Source of the DNA: Verrucomicrobiales bacterium
Lineage (GTDB): Bacteria > Verrucomicrobiota > Verrucomicrobiia > Verrucomicrobiales > DEV007
NCBI GenBank assembly: GCA_029940475.1
Contig: JAPYUT010000004.1
Coordinates: 1 to 51,331, forward strand
Direction: 5' to 3'
Length of the DNA: 51,331 nt
Shown piece by piece: positions 1 through 8,675 of the stretch. Each line of letters starts with the position of its first letter. The stretch's first letter is position 1. The notes under the pieces are model-generated. The model searched no databases, was not told where the DNA came from, and worked only from the letters and a program-made list of their open reading frames with translations. Position numbers and translations under genes: made by a program.

Positions 1-793
1 TGACAAGCCCTACCATTACCGCCACGATTAAGCCGAAGTGCCAGCCTGTATTGAGAACGCCGAAACTGTCAGCAAATTGCGCCTGTGCCTGATTGGCCTG
101 AAACATGTTGCCGGCCCCGATTGCGCCAGCAATACAGAAGATTGCAAAGAGCACCGCGAGAATTTTGCCGAGAGGAGCCCATAATCCACCCTTGGCTCCA
201 AGACCATCACGCAGGTAATACATGGCCCCCCCGCGTGTTGTTCCGTCCGGGTCAATACGGCGAAATTTAACGCCTAGCGTGCACTCGGTAAACTTGGTGG
301 TCATGCCGCACAACCCGACAACAATCATCCAGAAGGTGGCTCCCGCTCCGCCGATCCCGATCGCCACAGCCACCCCGGCAATGTTGCCAAGACCAACCGT
401 CGCGGAGAGCGCGGCGGATAGGGCCTGGAAATGTGTAATTTGGCCGGGCGCGTCCGGATCCGTATATTTGCCCTGTATAGTTCTCCTGGCGACTCCCATC
501 GAGCGGAAGTTGATGAAGCGGAAATAAATAGTGAGGAAGATGGCGGTTATCCCGAGTATGATGAGAACCAGCGGTATCGCTTTTCCTCCGGGCAGTGGCA
601 CTGCCCAGAAAACAATATCCTCTGCTACTGCGGCAACCGGTTCCAGTGTGTCGTCAATGATTTCATCGATGTTTCTGCTCGCTTCCTCCTCGGCGTTGAC
701 TTGAGAATTGGTTCCGCCGAGTGCCAGAAGGGCGATCAAGAGAAGAGGTAATTTGCGTGAAATTCTCCAACGATCCCTATGCTCAGCAGTCAT
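1..793 (-). CDS. Sodium:alanine/amino-acid symporter (AGCS family), 5' part of gene
   Basis: Inner-membrane sodium/amino-acid (alanine or glycine) symporter. Reading the minus strand from an ATG at 793 gives a frame open to the window edge (264 complete codons), so the C-terminal half lies outside. Family motifs are visible: 'QALSAALSATVGLGNIAG', 'TTRGGAMYYL' and 'GNMFQANQ', which are hallmarks of AGCS carriers. The protein begins with a signal-like hydrophobic stretch (about residues 14-28) and an acidic linker before the first family helix, an N-terminal extension seen in some AGCS members. It is transcribed divergently from sdhC. The family call is firm; substrate (alanine, glycine or other) is not readable. 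Confidence 0.9.
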   Translation of the reverse strand, partial: MTAEHRDRWRISRKLPLLLIALLALGGTNSQVNAEEEASRNIDEIIDDTLEPVAAVAEDIVFWAVPLPGGKAIPLVLIILGITAIFLTIYFRFINFRSMGVARRTIQGKYTDPDAPGQITHFQALSAALSATVGLGNIAGVAVAIGIGGAGATFWMIVVGLCGMTTKFTECTLGVKFRRIDPDGTTRGGAMYYLRDGLGAKGGLWAPLGKILAVLFAIFCIAGAIGAGNMFQANQAQAQFADSFGVLNTGWHFGLIVAVMVGLV

Positions 794-879
794 GTTCACA
801 AAGCTATGGGCGTCCTCTACCCTGTGTCGAGAATTTCTTTAAGGAATCTTAAGGAAAGTTTCTGCCCCCATCCCTTAAC

Positions 880-908
880 TTGTGGGAGGTTAACACTTCA
901 GGTATAAG
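880..908 (+). promoter_or_regulatory. Putative sigma-70-type promoter for sdhCAB
   Basis: TTGTGG (880-885) is followed after exactly 17 bases by TATAAG (903-908), about 100 bases before the sdhC ATG. The rest of the 218-base gap (794-1011) between the divergent symporter and sdhC shows no other obvious structure. Judged by motif alone. Confidence 0.4.
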
Positions 909-1011
909 CGAAATTCTCTTTTATGTCATTGAAACCATGTCTTGATTCCTGGCGTTCATTCCTGTAAGAACCTACGCCCGATGTGCGGAATTGACGCATA
1001 AGGTAAGTAAC

Positions 1012-1845
1012 ATGGCTAAGGCAGGACCGAGCAAGGAAATCACCCATCATGAGGGCGAATTAACCGCAACCAGGGATCGGGCGCGGCGACAGTGGAAGCT
1101 TGACGCCATTAGCACAGGCACCGGGGTTTTCCTGGCGCTTTTCATGTGGGGACACATGTTCTTTGTCAGTAGCATCCTCACCGGCGAGCGTGGCTTCAAC
1201 TGGATTTCTGACCTCTTTGAGCACTACTGGCTGGCACAACCCACCCTGGTGGTGGTGACCATTGTGTTTTTTGTCCATTTCGTCACTGCCAGCCGGAAAA
1301 TTCCCGCCAAGTTTGCTGAACGCAGGCGCGTGAAGAAACTCGGCGATGACATTTCGCATAGTAAGTGGAATATCTCAAAGCAGGAGCGCCGTGAACTTGA
1401 CAAAGTCCGCCCACACAAGGAGACCAGCCTGTGGATCTGGCAGGTTCGTTCCGGCATGATCATCCTTGCCCTGGGTTCTGTTCATCTCTTCGTGGTAATC
1501 GCGGATGTCGTGCAGCGAACTTTTGATATAGGCGAGGGACTTGGAATCAATGCAGCGGAAACAATGGCGCGTGTTCAGGGTGGCATGTGGATCCTCTACG
1601 CAATCCTGCTTTATGCTGTTGAGGTGCACGCGGGAATCGGGCTTTACCGGGTAACCGTGAAGTGGGGACTGGGGGCGAAGATTCCCATTATCGGTTCGCG
1701 CATTACCCGGGGAATGGCTCAAAAAATGGAGCGCATCGTGCTCTGGTTTTTCCTGATTATCGGCTTTATCACCTTACTGGTGATGGCCGGGGTCATTGAC
1801 CCTCCCCTGGAATTTCTTTTACCTCCCCTGCCCGTTGCAAGTTAG
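1012..1845 (+). CDS. sdhC: Succinate dehydrogenase/fumarate reductase cytochrome b subunit, diheme type
   Basis: Membrane anchor of complex II; carries two b hemes and the menaquinone site. The 277-residue protein has five hydrophobic helices and resembles Wolinella FrdC: 'GHMFFVS' (H48), H89 before 'ASRK', 'GSVHLF' (H158) and 'AVEVHAGIGLYR' (H206) supply the four heme ligands. E70 (22 residues after H48) and E204 match the two Wolinella glutamates implicated in quinol oxidation and transmembrane proton transfer. I chose the ATG at 1012 because AAGG lies 8 bases upstream; an in-frame TTG at 991 would add 7 residues. First gene of an sdhCAB operon, 2 bases before sdhA. Confidence 0.95.
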   Translation: MAKAGPSKEITHHEGELTATRDRARRQWKLDAISTGTGVFLALFMWGHMFFVSSILTGERGFNWISDLFEHYWLAQPTLVVVTIVFFVHFVTASRKIPAKFAERRRVKKLGDDISHSKWNISKQERRELDKVRPHKETSLWIWQVRSGMIILALGSVHLFVVIADVVQRTFDIGEGLGINAAETMARVQGGMWILYAILLYAVEVHAGIGLYRVTVKWGLGAKIPIIGSRITRGMAQKMERIVLWFFLIIGFITLLVMAGVIDPPLEFLLPPLPVAS

Positions 1846-1847
1846 CC

Positions 1848-3800
1848 ATGAGTGAACTTATAACCACAGACGTTCTGGTCATAGGCGCCGGATTAGCCGG
1901 AGAGCGTGCGGCCATATCAGCTTCCGCAGAGGGCAATGAGGTGGTGATCCTTTCCCTTGTTCCTCCACGACGCAGTCATTCCTGTGCTGCGCAGGGCGGA
2001 ATGCAGGCAGCTCTTGGTAACTGCGTAAAGGGTGCCGGAGACAGTGAGGAATTACATTGGCTGGATACGGTAAAGGGCAGTGACTGGGGCTGCGACCAGG
2101 AGGTGGCGCGGATTTTTGCAGACACGGCACCCGTTGCAATGCGTGAGATGGCCCACCACGGGGTGCCCTGGACGCGCGTTAAGGGCGGTCCGGCTGACTA
2201 CTTCATCAAGGGCAAGAAAGTCACCCTTGAGGAGCCTCATGAGAATGAGGGGCTCATTATGCACCGTGATTTTGGCGGGGTGTCACGCTGGCGTACCTGC
2301 TACACTGCAGATGGAACCGGTCACACGGTTCTCTACACCATGGATAACATGGTTGTGGAACTTGGCATTGCCGTGCACGACCGCATGGAGGCAATTTCAC
2401 TGATTCATGACGCAGGGAGATGTCATGGAGCTGTGGTTCGCTGCCTTCGCACTGGTGAATTGAAAACTTACCTGGCAAAGGCCACTGTCATTGCCAGCGG
2501 TGGGTTTGGGCGTATCTACAAATACAGCACCAACGCCATTATTAACCAGGGAAGCGGCCAGTCCATTGCGCTGGATACCGGGCTGGTACCCCTGGGCAAC
2601 ATGGAGGCTGTCCAGTTTCATCCTACCGGAATCGTTCCGACAGACATTCTCGTCACCGAGGGCTGTCGTGGAGACGGTGGCTTACTGCTCGATGTTGATG
2701 AATACCGGTTTATGCCCGACTACGAGCCGGACAAGCAGGAACTAGCCAGTCGTGATGTTGTCAGCCGTCGTATGACTGAGCATATGCAGAAGGGCAAGGG
2801 GGTGCCAAGTCCGGACGGAGAACACCTTTGGCTGGACCTGCGGCATCTCGGCGAGGATCACCTGCGCACCAAGTTGCGTGAGGTATACGATATCTGCATG
2901 TATTTCCTCGGGGTCAATCCCATCAAGGAGCTTGTCCCGGTACGACCCACCCAGCATTACAGCATGGGTGGTATTCGTGTAAACAAGGACGGCCACGCAT
3001 ATTCACTGAAGGGCCTGTGGAGTGTCGGTGAATCAGCCTGCTGGGACCTGCACGGCATGAACCGGCTGGGTGGAAACAGCCTGGCGGAAACTGTTGTGGC
3101 GGGAATGTTTTGTGGTCAGCGCTTGGGGGAGTGGGCAAACTCGCAAACCCTAGAAGTGGACACTGCCCTCGCTGACATTGCCCTTAATGAACAGCAGGAG
3201 CGAATCAATGCCCTGATTACGGGCGGCATGGGAGAAGCCAATGAAAATGTCGATCAACTGCTTAATGAGGCACAGGATATCTTACAGGCGAAGGTTGGAA
3301 TTTTCCGCAAAGGCGAAGAACTGGCAGAAGCGGTTGTAGGGTTAAGGGAAATTTATCAGCGCTCAAGGAATTTGAAAATGCGATCTGCCTTCAAGGGAGC
3401 CAATCCCGAACTGGCGGCGGCATTGCGCCTGCCGGGGATGCTGAAGCTGGCATTGTGCGTTGCCAAGGGTGCCCTGCTGCGCACCGAGAGCCGGGGCGGA
3501 CATTCCCGCGAAGATTACCCGAAGCGCAATGACAGGGACTGGCTCAAGCGCACCTTGGCCCGTTGGCCTGTCGGCGCAGATGAGCCAGAAATCAGTTACG
3601 AGCCGGTAGGATTGCTGGAGAGCCCTCCGGGGCACCGCGGTTATGGCGGAGCTGAAAATATCGCAATGGAGGAGTCCGTTGAAGATTATAATGAAAAGGT
3701 CGAGCGTGAATGGATCGAGCAGGGATGGCAGGAAACCGCCACTCCTCTTGGTGAAGAATTGAAGGAAATGGTAGAGTATGCCTCAACAAAGCAATCCTGA
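1848..3800 (+). CDS. sdhA: Succinate dehydrogenase/fumarate reductase flavoprotein subunit
   Basis: Catalytic subunit interconverting succinate and fumarate, with covalently bound FAD, on the cytoplasmic side of the membrane. N-terminal dinucleotide fold 'VIGAGLAGERAA'; 'RSHSCAAQGGMQAALGN' contains the His that links FAD; 'HRDFGGVSRWRTCYTADGTG', 'QFHPTG' and 'SRDVVSRR' (catalytic Arg region) form the active site; 'GLWSVGESACWDLHGMNRLGGNS' binds FAD near the C-terminal part. At 650 residues it has the length of epsilonproteobacterial FrdA/verrucomicrobial SdhA, longer than the E. coli SdhA core. Lies between sdhC and sdhB with gaps of 2-3 bases. The family does not by itself tell oxidation from reduction direction. 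Confidence 0.97.
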   Translation: MSELITTDVLVIGAGLAGERAAISASAEGNEVVILSLVPPRRSHSCAAQGGMQAALGNCVKGAGDSEELHWLDTVKGSDWGCDQEVARIFADTAPVAMREMAHHGVPWTRVKGGPADYFIKGKKVTLEEPHENEGLIMHRDFGGVSRWRTCYTADGTGHTVLYTMDNMVVELGIAVHDRMEAISLIHDAGRCHGAVVRCLRTGELKTYLAKATVIASGGFGRIYKYSTNAIINQGSGQSIALDTGLVPLGNMEAVQFHPTGIVPTDILVTEGCRGDGGLLLDVDEYRFMPDYEPDKQELASRDVVSRRMTEHMQKGKGVPSPDGEHLWLDLRHLGEDHLRTKLREVYDICMYFLGVNPIKELVPVRPTQHYSMGGIRVNKDGHAYSLKGLWSVGESACWDLHGMNRLGGNSLAETVVAGMFCGQRLGEWANSQTLEVDTALADIALNEQQERINALITGGMGEANENVDQLLNEAQDILQAKVGIFRKGEELAEAVVGLREIYQRSRNLKMRSAFKGANPELAAALRLPGMLKLALCVAKGALLRTESRGGHSREDYPKRNDRDWLKRTLARWPVGADEPEISYEPVGLLESPPGHRGYGGAENIAMEESVEDYNEKVEREWIEQGWQETATPLGEELKEMVEYASTKQS

Positions 3801-3803
3801 ACC

Positions 3804-4568
3804 ATGGCAAGAGAACTGACACTGCGCATTTTTCGCTACGATCCCCTTAACCCGGAGTCGAAGCCCTGTTTTGTGGACTACAAGATGGAGGAAACGCCAC
3901 GCTTGAACCTGTTTGTGGCACTGCACCGGGTAAGGGAGAAGCAAGCACCGGACCTGCAGTTTGATTTCGTTTGCCGTGCCGGCGTCTGTGGCTCATGCGG
4001 AATGATGATCAACGGGCGGCCCACCCTGGCCTGCAGGACCCTGACGGCAGAGCTCCCTGAAACCATTACCCTTGCCCCAATGCCGGCATTTAAGCTCATT
4101 GGTGACCTGTCCGTTGACACCGGCACCTGGTTCAGGGGCATGTCCGAGCGGGTGGAGTCGTGGATCCACACCCAGAAGGAATTTGACCCGAAGGCGGAGG
4201 AGCAACGCATGGATGACGGCACTGCGCAGAAGATTTACGAGCTCGAGCGCTGTATCGAGTGCGGGTGCTGTGTTGCAGGATGCGCAACAGCTAACATCCG
4301 GGAGGATTTCCTTGGAGCCACCGCCCTCAATCGCATTGGCCGCTTCATGCTTGATCCCCGGGACGAGAGGGACAGCGAAGACTGGTTTGAGCTGGTCGCC
4401 ACCGATGAGGGGGTTTTTGGCTGCATGGGCCTGATGGGATGTGATGACGTCTGCCCGAAGGAGCTGCCACTACTGGAGGTATTTGCCTACATGCGCCGAC
4501 GGATGTCGCAGGTCGCCGCCGGCAGGGCCAAGGCTGACGCCGGAACCAGTCAGCCGGTCATCACCTGA
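3804..4568 (+). CDS. sdhB: Succinate dehydrogenase/fumarate reductase iron-sulfur subunit
   Basis: Carries electrons from the flavin to the hemes through [2Fe-2S], [4Fe-4S] and [3Fe-4S] clusters. The N-terminal plant-type ferredoxin domain shows 'CRAGVCGSCGMMINGRPTLAC'-like spacing (first four Cys, about residues 53-73). The C-terminal domain has 'CIECGCCVAGC' and 'CMGLMGCDDVCP'. The 254-residue length is normal. Last gene of sdhCAB, 3 bases after sdhA. Downstream bases to 4680 show no clear terminator. Confidence 0.97.
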   Translation: MARELTLRIFRYDPLNPESKPCFVDYKMEETPRLNLFVALHRVREKQAPDLQFDFVCRAGVCGSCGMMINGRPTLACRTLTAELPETITLAPMPAFKLIGDLSVDTGTWFRGMSERVESWIHTQKEFDPKAEEQRMDDGTAQKIYELERCIECGCCVAGCATANIREDFLGATALNRIGRFMLDPRDERDSEDWFELVATDEGVFGCMGLMGCDDVCPKELPLLEVFAYMRRRMSQVAAGRAKADAGTSQPVIT

Positions 4569-4683
4569 CATCCTGGTTTCAGTAACAGAGAGCTCCGCAG
4601 CTATTCAGAGGGACCGTAGATTTACGTGTAAAGAGGCAAGCAATTATTTGCCAAAGTGAGCACTCCCGCAGACAGTATCCGTG

Positions 4684-5046
4684 ATGTCAGATGAAAGCTC
4701 TTTCCAGCTCCCGCGCGATGTTCAGCTCGACGATAAATGGGACACCTCGGCACTCCGGGTGGTCGTAGACAGCCGCTGTCATGCCGGCCGTAAACCTTCT
4801 CATCTCTTCCTCGGGCGCAAGGAAGCCTTGCTTTTGCGCAAGCACCTCGGAGATGCCTTTGGCGCAGAGACCGTGGCGACTTTCAATGATCTCTATTACA
4901 TGGGCATGCTTGTCACCGAGCTTGACACCCCGAGTTGCGTTCGGGTTGCTGGAGAAAAGTTCATGGACAAACTCGAACGCGGCGGCCTTGACCTTGGCAA
5001 CTGGGGTGAAGAAGATTTCTCCGAATGGGAGCTTCACTTTAATTAA
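4684..5046 (+). CDS. Small hypothetical protein
   Basis: I do not recognise the family. It is about 120 residues, soluble and acidic toward the C-terminus, with 'DDKWDTSALRVVVDSRCHAGRKPSHLFLGRKEALLLRKHLGDAFG' in its first half (split here as one mixed alpha/beta stretch) and a 'FNDLYYMGM' segment. It has no signal peptide or membrane helix. A GTG at 4681 directly precedes the ATG at 4684; no convincing ribosome site precedes either. It lies 115 bases after sdhB and convergent to dinB, whose stop is 3 bases away. A long minus-strand frame (4687-5037) overlaps it, but the plus frame gives the more protein-like composition. Confidence 0.55.
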   Translation: MSDESSFQLPRDVQLDDKWDTSALRVVVDSRCHAGRKPSHLFLGRKEALLLRKHLGDAFGAETVATFNDLYYMGMLVTELDTPSCVRVAGEKFMDKLERGGLDLGNWGEEDFSEWELHFN

Positions 5047-5049
5047 TCG

Positions 5050-6126
5050 CTAAAAAAGCTCAAGCTGCGCATCTTCATCCAGGGACTCCTGATCCTTGAA
5101 ACGCACACCGACTCCAATCAGCCGGACTGATTTGCCCTTACCGCGACTCCACCCCTCCTCAAGCAGGCCTTCAAATATCCCCGGAGATGGCGCCTCGGCG
5201 CTGCATTCCGCCGTTGTTTGCTGAAAATCCGTAAACTTCACCTTCACAAAAGCCGTCCTGACGGCTCGCTCGGGGTGCTTTGCGGACAATTCGCCGGTAA
5301 GTTCATTGATTAGCTTTTCAAGTTCAGCAGTACCTTCAGTAAGTGTGACCAGATCGGAGGGAAATGTGCGCTCAACACTCAGGGATTTCCGTTGTCGGTT
5401 AGGAGTAACGCTTCGGTCATCAATCCCGCGGCAAAGCTGAAACAACAAGGATCCAAACTGGCCGAATGCCCTGTGCAGATCGACCAGGCCTATTTTCTGG
5501 AGTTCACCGCAAGTTGTCGCGCCCATTAACCCGAGGCGCTCGGCAGTCTTGTCACCGACTCCCCAGATTTTTTTTACCGGCAGGGACTGCATGAACTGCG
5601 GGATTTCATCCTCATGGATTTCAAATTGTCCATCCGGCTTATTCCAGTCGCTGGCAATCTTGGCCAGTAACTTGTTTGGGGCTATTCCCGCGGAGCCGGA
5701 AAGGGCGGTTTCCTTTTTAATGCGGAAGCGAATCTCCTTGGCAAGTGCCGAACCTGAAGATTTAAGGCCCGTGAGATCAAGGCAGGCCTCATCAAGGGAG
5801 AGAGGTTCAACCCGGCTCGTGAATTCAGCGAAAATTGACCTGATCTTCATTGATTCAGAACGATAAAGGTCATGCCTGACAGGAAGGATAATCAGTCCGG
5901 GGCAGCGCTCAAGGGCCTTGAATGAGGGCATTGCCGAGTGGCAGCCAAACTTTCGTGCCTCGTAATTACAGGTGGTAAGCACCCCCCTGCCTCCTGGTTG
6001 TCCTCCAACAGCAATGGCTTTGCCTGCCAGTTCAGGGTGTTCCCGCAGCTCGATCGCCGCGTAGAAGCAATCCATGTCAACATGGATGATCTTGCGGGGT
6101 TGGAGATTTTCTCCGCCGGGTTGCAT
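5050..6126 (-). CDS. dinB: DNA polymerase IV (Y-family translesion polymerase)
   Basis: Error-prone polymerase that copies past damaged bases. Palm residues are clear: 'HVDMDCFYAAIE' near the N-terminus (first metal Asp and the steric-gate region) and 'SLDEACLD' near residue 105 (second acidic pair; the family usually has SLDEAYLD). 'GSAGIAPNKLLAKIASD' and the helix-hairpin-helix 'IWGVGDKTAERL' follow, then the little-finger domain. The last residues, 'QLELF', are a beta-clamp binding motif. The 358-residue length is normal. Convergent with the small gene before it; no SOS box was recognised upstream. Confidence 0.95.
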   Translation of the reverse strand: MQPGGENLQPRKIIHVDMDCFYAAIELREHPELAGKAIAVGGQPGGRGVLTTCNYEARKFGCHSAMPSFKALERCPGLIILPVRHDLYRSESMKIRSIFAEFTSRVEPLSLDEACLDLTGLKSSGSALAKEIRFRIKKETALSGSAGIAPNKLLAKIASDWNKPDGQFEIHEDEIPQFMQSLPVKKIWGVGDKTAERLGLMGATTCGELQKIGLVDLHRAFGQFGSLLFQLCRGIDDRSVTPNRQRKSLSVERTFPSDLVTLTEGTAELEKLINELTGELSAKHPERAVRTAFVKVKFTDFQQTTAECSAEAPSPGIFEGLLEEGWSRGKGKSVRLIGVGVRFKDQESLDEDAQLELF

Positions 6127-6200
6127 CTTGGCTGGAATTGGTGATAATTTGCGCGCCCTGTTAATTGTTATTACAAAATAAATTCAAATCTCCAGAAAAA

Positions 6201-6866
6201 ATGAAAATGTCCTTTATTAATTTCGCCAAGTCAGCGACCTCCCTGTCACTTTACTTGGCATTTACAGCCGCCCTTGCCTGCTCCTGCGCAAAAGGAGATC
6301 CAAAAGAAGGTGCTGACAAGGAAGCCACCGCCGCCCCTAATCCTGTTGTTGAGATCATCACAAGCAAGGGATCAATCCAGGTTGAACTCAACAGGGAGAA
6401 GGCGCCGATCAGCGTTGCCAATTTTCTCTCTTATGTTGCCGACAAGCATTACGACGGGACAATCTTTCACCGCGTAATAAAGGACTTCATGATCCAGGGA
6501 GGTGGCTTTGCCAACGGTGAGGTAGCTGCGCAGAAAAAGAGCAAGGAGCCAATCAAGAACGAGGCAAAAACCTCAGGTCTTTCAAACATGCGCGGCACCA
6601 TCTCCATGGCCCGCACGAATAGTCCTGATAGCGCCACTGCCCAGTTCTTCATTAATGTGCTCGACAACAAGAATCTCGACGCGGGCGGTTTTAGTCCGGA
6701 CGGCTACGCCGTCTTTGGAAAGGTAATAGCCGGCATGGACACAGTGGACAAGATCCGGGCGGTAAAGACAGGCACCATGCAGATGAAGACCACCGGAGGA
6801 TTAGCTCCCATGCAAAATGCTCCGCTAGAGCCCGTAGTGATTGAGTCTATTTCCCTTAAAAAATAA
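6201..6866 (+). CDS. Exported cyclophilin-type peptidyl-prolyl cis-trans isomerase
   Basis: Speeds proline isomerisation during protein folding, here probably in the periplasm. The cyclophilin domain starts about residue 45: 'KGSIQVELN', 'APISVANFLSYV', 'TIFHRVIKDFMIQGG' (catalytic Arg), 'NSATAQFFIN'-like 'DSATAQFFIN' and 'FGKVIAGMDTVDKI'. The N-terminus has a signal sequence ending 'AALACSCAKG', so it may be a lipoprotein, although the lipobox is atypical. I prefer the ATG at 6201 because it opens the signal peptide; a TTG at 6165 is in frame. Length about 221 residues. Convergent with the aldolase gene, 30 bases away, where only a weak 5-base hairpin is seen. Confidence 0.9.
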   Translation: MKMSFINFAKSATSLSLYLAFTAALACSCAKGDPKEGADKEATAAPNPVVEIITSKGSIQVELNREKAPISVANFLSYVADKHYDGTIFHRVIKDFMIQGGGFANGEVAAQKKSKEPIKNEAKTSGLSNMRGTISMARTNSPDSATAQFFINVLDNKNLDAGGFSPDGYAVFGKVIAGMDTVDKIRAVKTGTMQMKTTGGLAPMQNAPLEPVVIESISLKK

Positions 6867-6896
6867 TCCAGGGTTTCCGGGAATGGAATAATCCCG

Positions 6897-7703
6897 CTAG
6901 ACCGGGTCGCTCATCAACTTGAGGGCGCTTTCAACGGGGGCATCCTCGTGCACAATTGCCTTTAAGCTGCGGGCAACACCGGCCGGTGAGGCGTGTTGCC
7001 AGACATTGCGACCAACGGCAACTCCACTGGCCCCGGCATCCATGGCCTTGCGGACCATTTCGAAGAGTGCCCGGTCATCGCCCATCGCAGCCCCGCCAAG
7101 CACCACCACCGGAACCATGCATGCATCGATGATTGCCTTGAACTCATCAACGCTGCCACCTGTTGGGTAGGCGGTCTTGACCACGTCAGCACCAATCTCG
7201 GCGGCAAAACGCGCGGCAAAGGATATATTCTCAACAGTGTATTGCTCAGGATAGCCGATACCGTATGGCAGTGACTCAAGGATCACCGGTAATCCTGCCT
7301 CAATGCATTCGCTCACAAGGCTTGCGCATTCACGAAAGATTCGGTCTTCCTGAGGGTGATGCGGGTAGCACATATTCATCACTGCATTTGCCCCGATTTG
7401 CAGGCCGTCCTCCACCGAAAAGGCCCGGTAGCTACCGTTATCGGGGTTGTCACCATGCACGGGCTTGTAGATATCAGTACGGAAGCACACGCCCTTGCCA
7501 CTGAGGACATCGCTGCAGGCACGTCCTAGGCCGTAATTGACGACATAGCCGTCAACATGGGGGTTTAGCTCCTCGATGAGGGCAGCCGGGTCCTCAAGCC
7601 CGGGAACAGGGATGACCGTGCCGTGATCAATGGGAAGTATTACGGTTTTCCCGTCATTGAAGAAACGTTCCCAGTGGCCGTGAAAATGAGGGTCGTCAGT
7701 CAT
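6897..7703 (-). CDS. Class I aldolase, DeoC/LacD/FbaB-LsrF family
   Basis: TIM-barrel aldolase using a Schiff-base lysine. 'VILPIDHGTVIPVPGLEDP' opens the barrel, 'ADVVKTAYPTGG' holds the likely catalytic Lys, and 'PVVVLGGAAMGD' plus 'GASGVAVGRNVWQ' form the phosphate-binding end, as in archaeal-type fructose-bisphosphate aldolase (FbaB) and LsrF. The 268-residue length fits. It is divergent from the hydrolase-isomerase-ribulokinase group, which suggests cleavage of a phosphorylated sugar made by those enzymes; glycolytic FBP aldolase is the alternative. Substrate cannot be read. Confidence 0.85.
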   Translation of the reverse strand: MTDDPHFHGHWERFFNDGKTVILPIDHGTVIPVPGLEDPAALIEELNPHVDGYVVNYGLGRACSDVLSGKGVCFRTDIYKPVHGDNPDNGSYRAFSVEDGLQIGANAVMNMCYPHHPQEDRIFRECASLVSECIEAGLPVILESLPYGIGYPEQYTVENISFAARFAAEIGADVVKTAYPTGGSVDEFKAIIDACMVPVVVLGGAAMGDDRALFEMVRKAMDAGASGVAVGRNVWQHASPAGVARSLKAIVHEDAPVESALKLMSDPV

Positions 7704-7822
7704 ATATACAGGTTTATTTAAACTGGCTTCAAGACAAAGAAAAACTTGGCTAAAGCAATGTGATCCGGTAAACCATTTGTCATCGAATTAAAGACTTATC
7801 ACTGCCAAGAGAAAAAGAAAAC

Positions 7823-8626
7823 ATGCCTTACCTGGAAACCAACGGAATTAAAATGTTTTACGAGGAACAGGGTTCAGGGGATCCCCTGCTCCTGATCATG
7901 GGAATTACCGCCCCGGGAGCAGTATGGGAGGCACATGCTGAGGCCTGGCAGGAAAACTTCCGCTGTATTCTTGGCGACAACCGTGGAGTTGGCCAAAGTG
8001 ACAAGCCGGCAGGCCCCTACTCAAGTGAAATGATGGCCGATGATTATGCCGGACTCATGGACGAGTTGGGAATTGAAAAAGCGCGGGTGGTGGGATGCTC
8101 GATGGGCTCAATCATTGCCCAGCAATTGGCCCTGCGCCATCCGGACAAGGTGCAAAGCGCCGTATTGATGTGCACCTGGGCCCGCTGTGACCGCTATGCA
8201 AAGGGGGTCTTTGAGCACCTGCAGGACTGCAAGGCGAGGTTAAGGCCTGAGGAGTTCATGAAATACGTGCAGTTGCTTATCTTCACCAAGCCCTTCTGGG
8301 ATAATGATGACGGCTACCAGGGGATTGCCGACGGCCAGCTTGAGGCGGCCAATGGCGCCGCTCCGCAACCTGTCCATGCCATGGAAGCCCAGGCGGCTGC
8401 CTGCATCGATCACGATGTCTACGATCAACTCGGCGATATCAAGTGCCCGTGCCTGGTTATTGGAGGAGCGGACGACATATTTACTCCACGCTGGATGGGC
8501 GAGGAGACGGCTGCGGCACTTCCCCAGGCAGACCTGCACCTCTATGATGGAGCCGGGCACGCGTTCCACTGGGAGAAACTGGATGATTTTAATCCGCGTG
8601 TAATGGACTGGCTCCAGTCCCATTAG
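7823..8626 (+). CDS. Alpha/beta-fold hydrolase
   Basis: Single-domain hydrolase of 267 residues. 'GCSMGS' (about residue 93) is the nucleophile elbow, 'GGADDIFTP' (about 215) carries the acid and 'GAGHAFHWE' (about 244) the histidine; 'GDNRGVGQS' is the conserved loop after strand 4. No signal peptide, so cytoplasmic. It is first in a plus-strand group with a sugar isomerase and L-ribulokinase, so a sugar lactone or sugar ester could be the substrate, but the family is too broad to say. A purine-rich stretch before the ATG can serve as ribosome site. Confidence 0.85.
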   Translation: MPYLETNGIKMFYEEQGSGDPLLLIMGITAPGAVWEAHAEAWQENFRCILGDNRGVGQSDKPAGPYSSEMMADDYAGLMDELGIEKARVVGCSMGSIIAQQLALRHPDKVQSAVLMCTWARCDRYAKGVFEHLQDCKARLRPEEFMKYVQLLIFTKPFWDNDDGYQGIADGQLEAANGAAPQPVHAMEAQAAACIDHDVYDQLGDIKCPCLVIGGADDIFTPRWMGEETAAALPQADLHLYDGAGHAFHWEKLDDFNPRVMDWLQSH

Positions 8627-8675
8627 GATCAGCAGGTTATGCTACTTAATAACGAAACAACGCAAATAAAACGAT

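Noticed and set aside
4687..5037. 116-codon minus-strand open frame overlapping the small gene at 4684-5046
   Set aside because: Both strands are open here; the plus frame has more normal composition and gene order, but the choice is not certain.
6878..6896. CGGGA...TCCCG hairpin between the isomerase and aldolase genes
   Set aside because: Only a 5-base stem with a 9-base loop and no T-tract; too weak to call a terminator.
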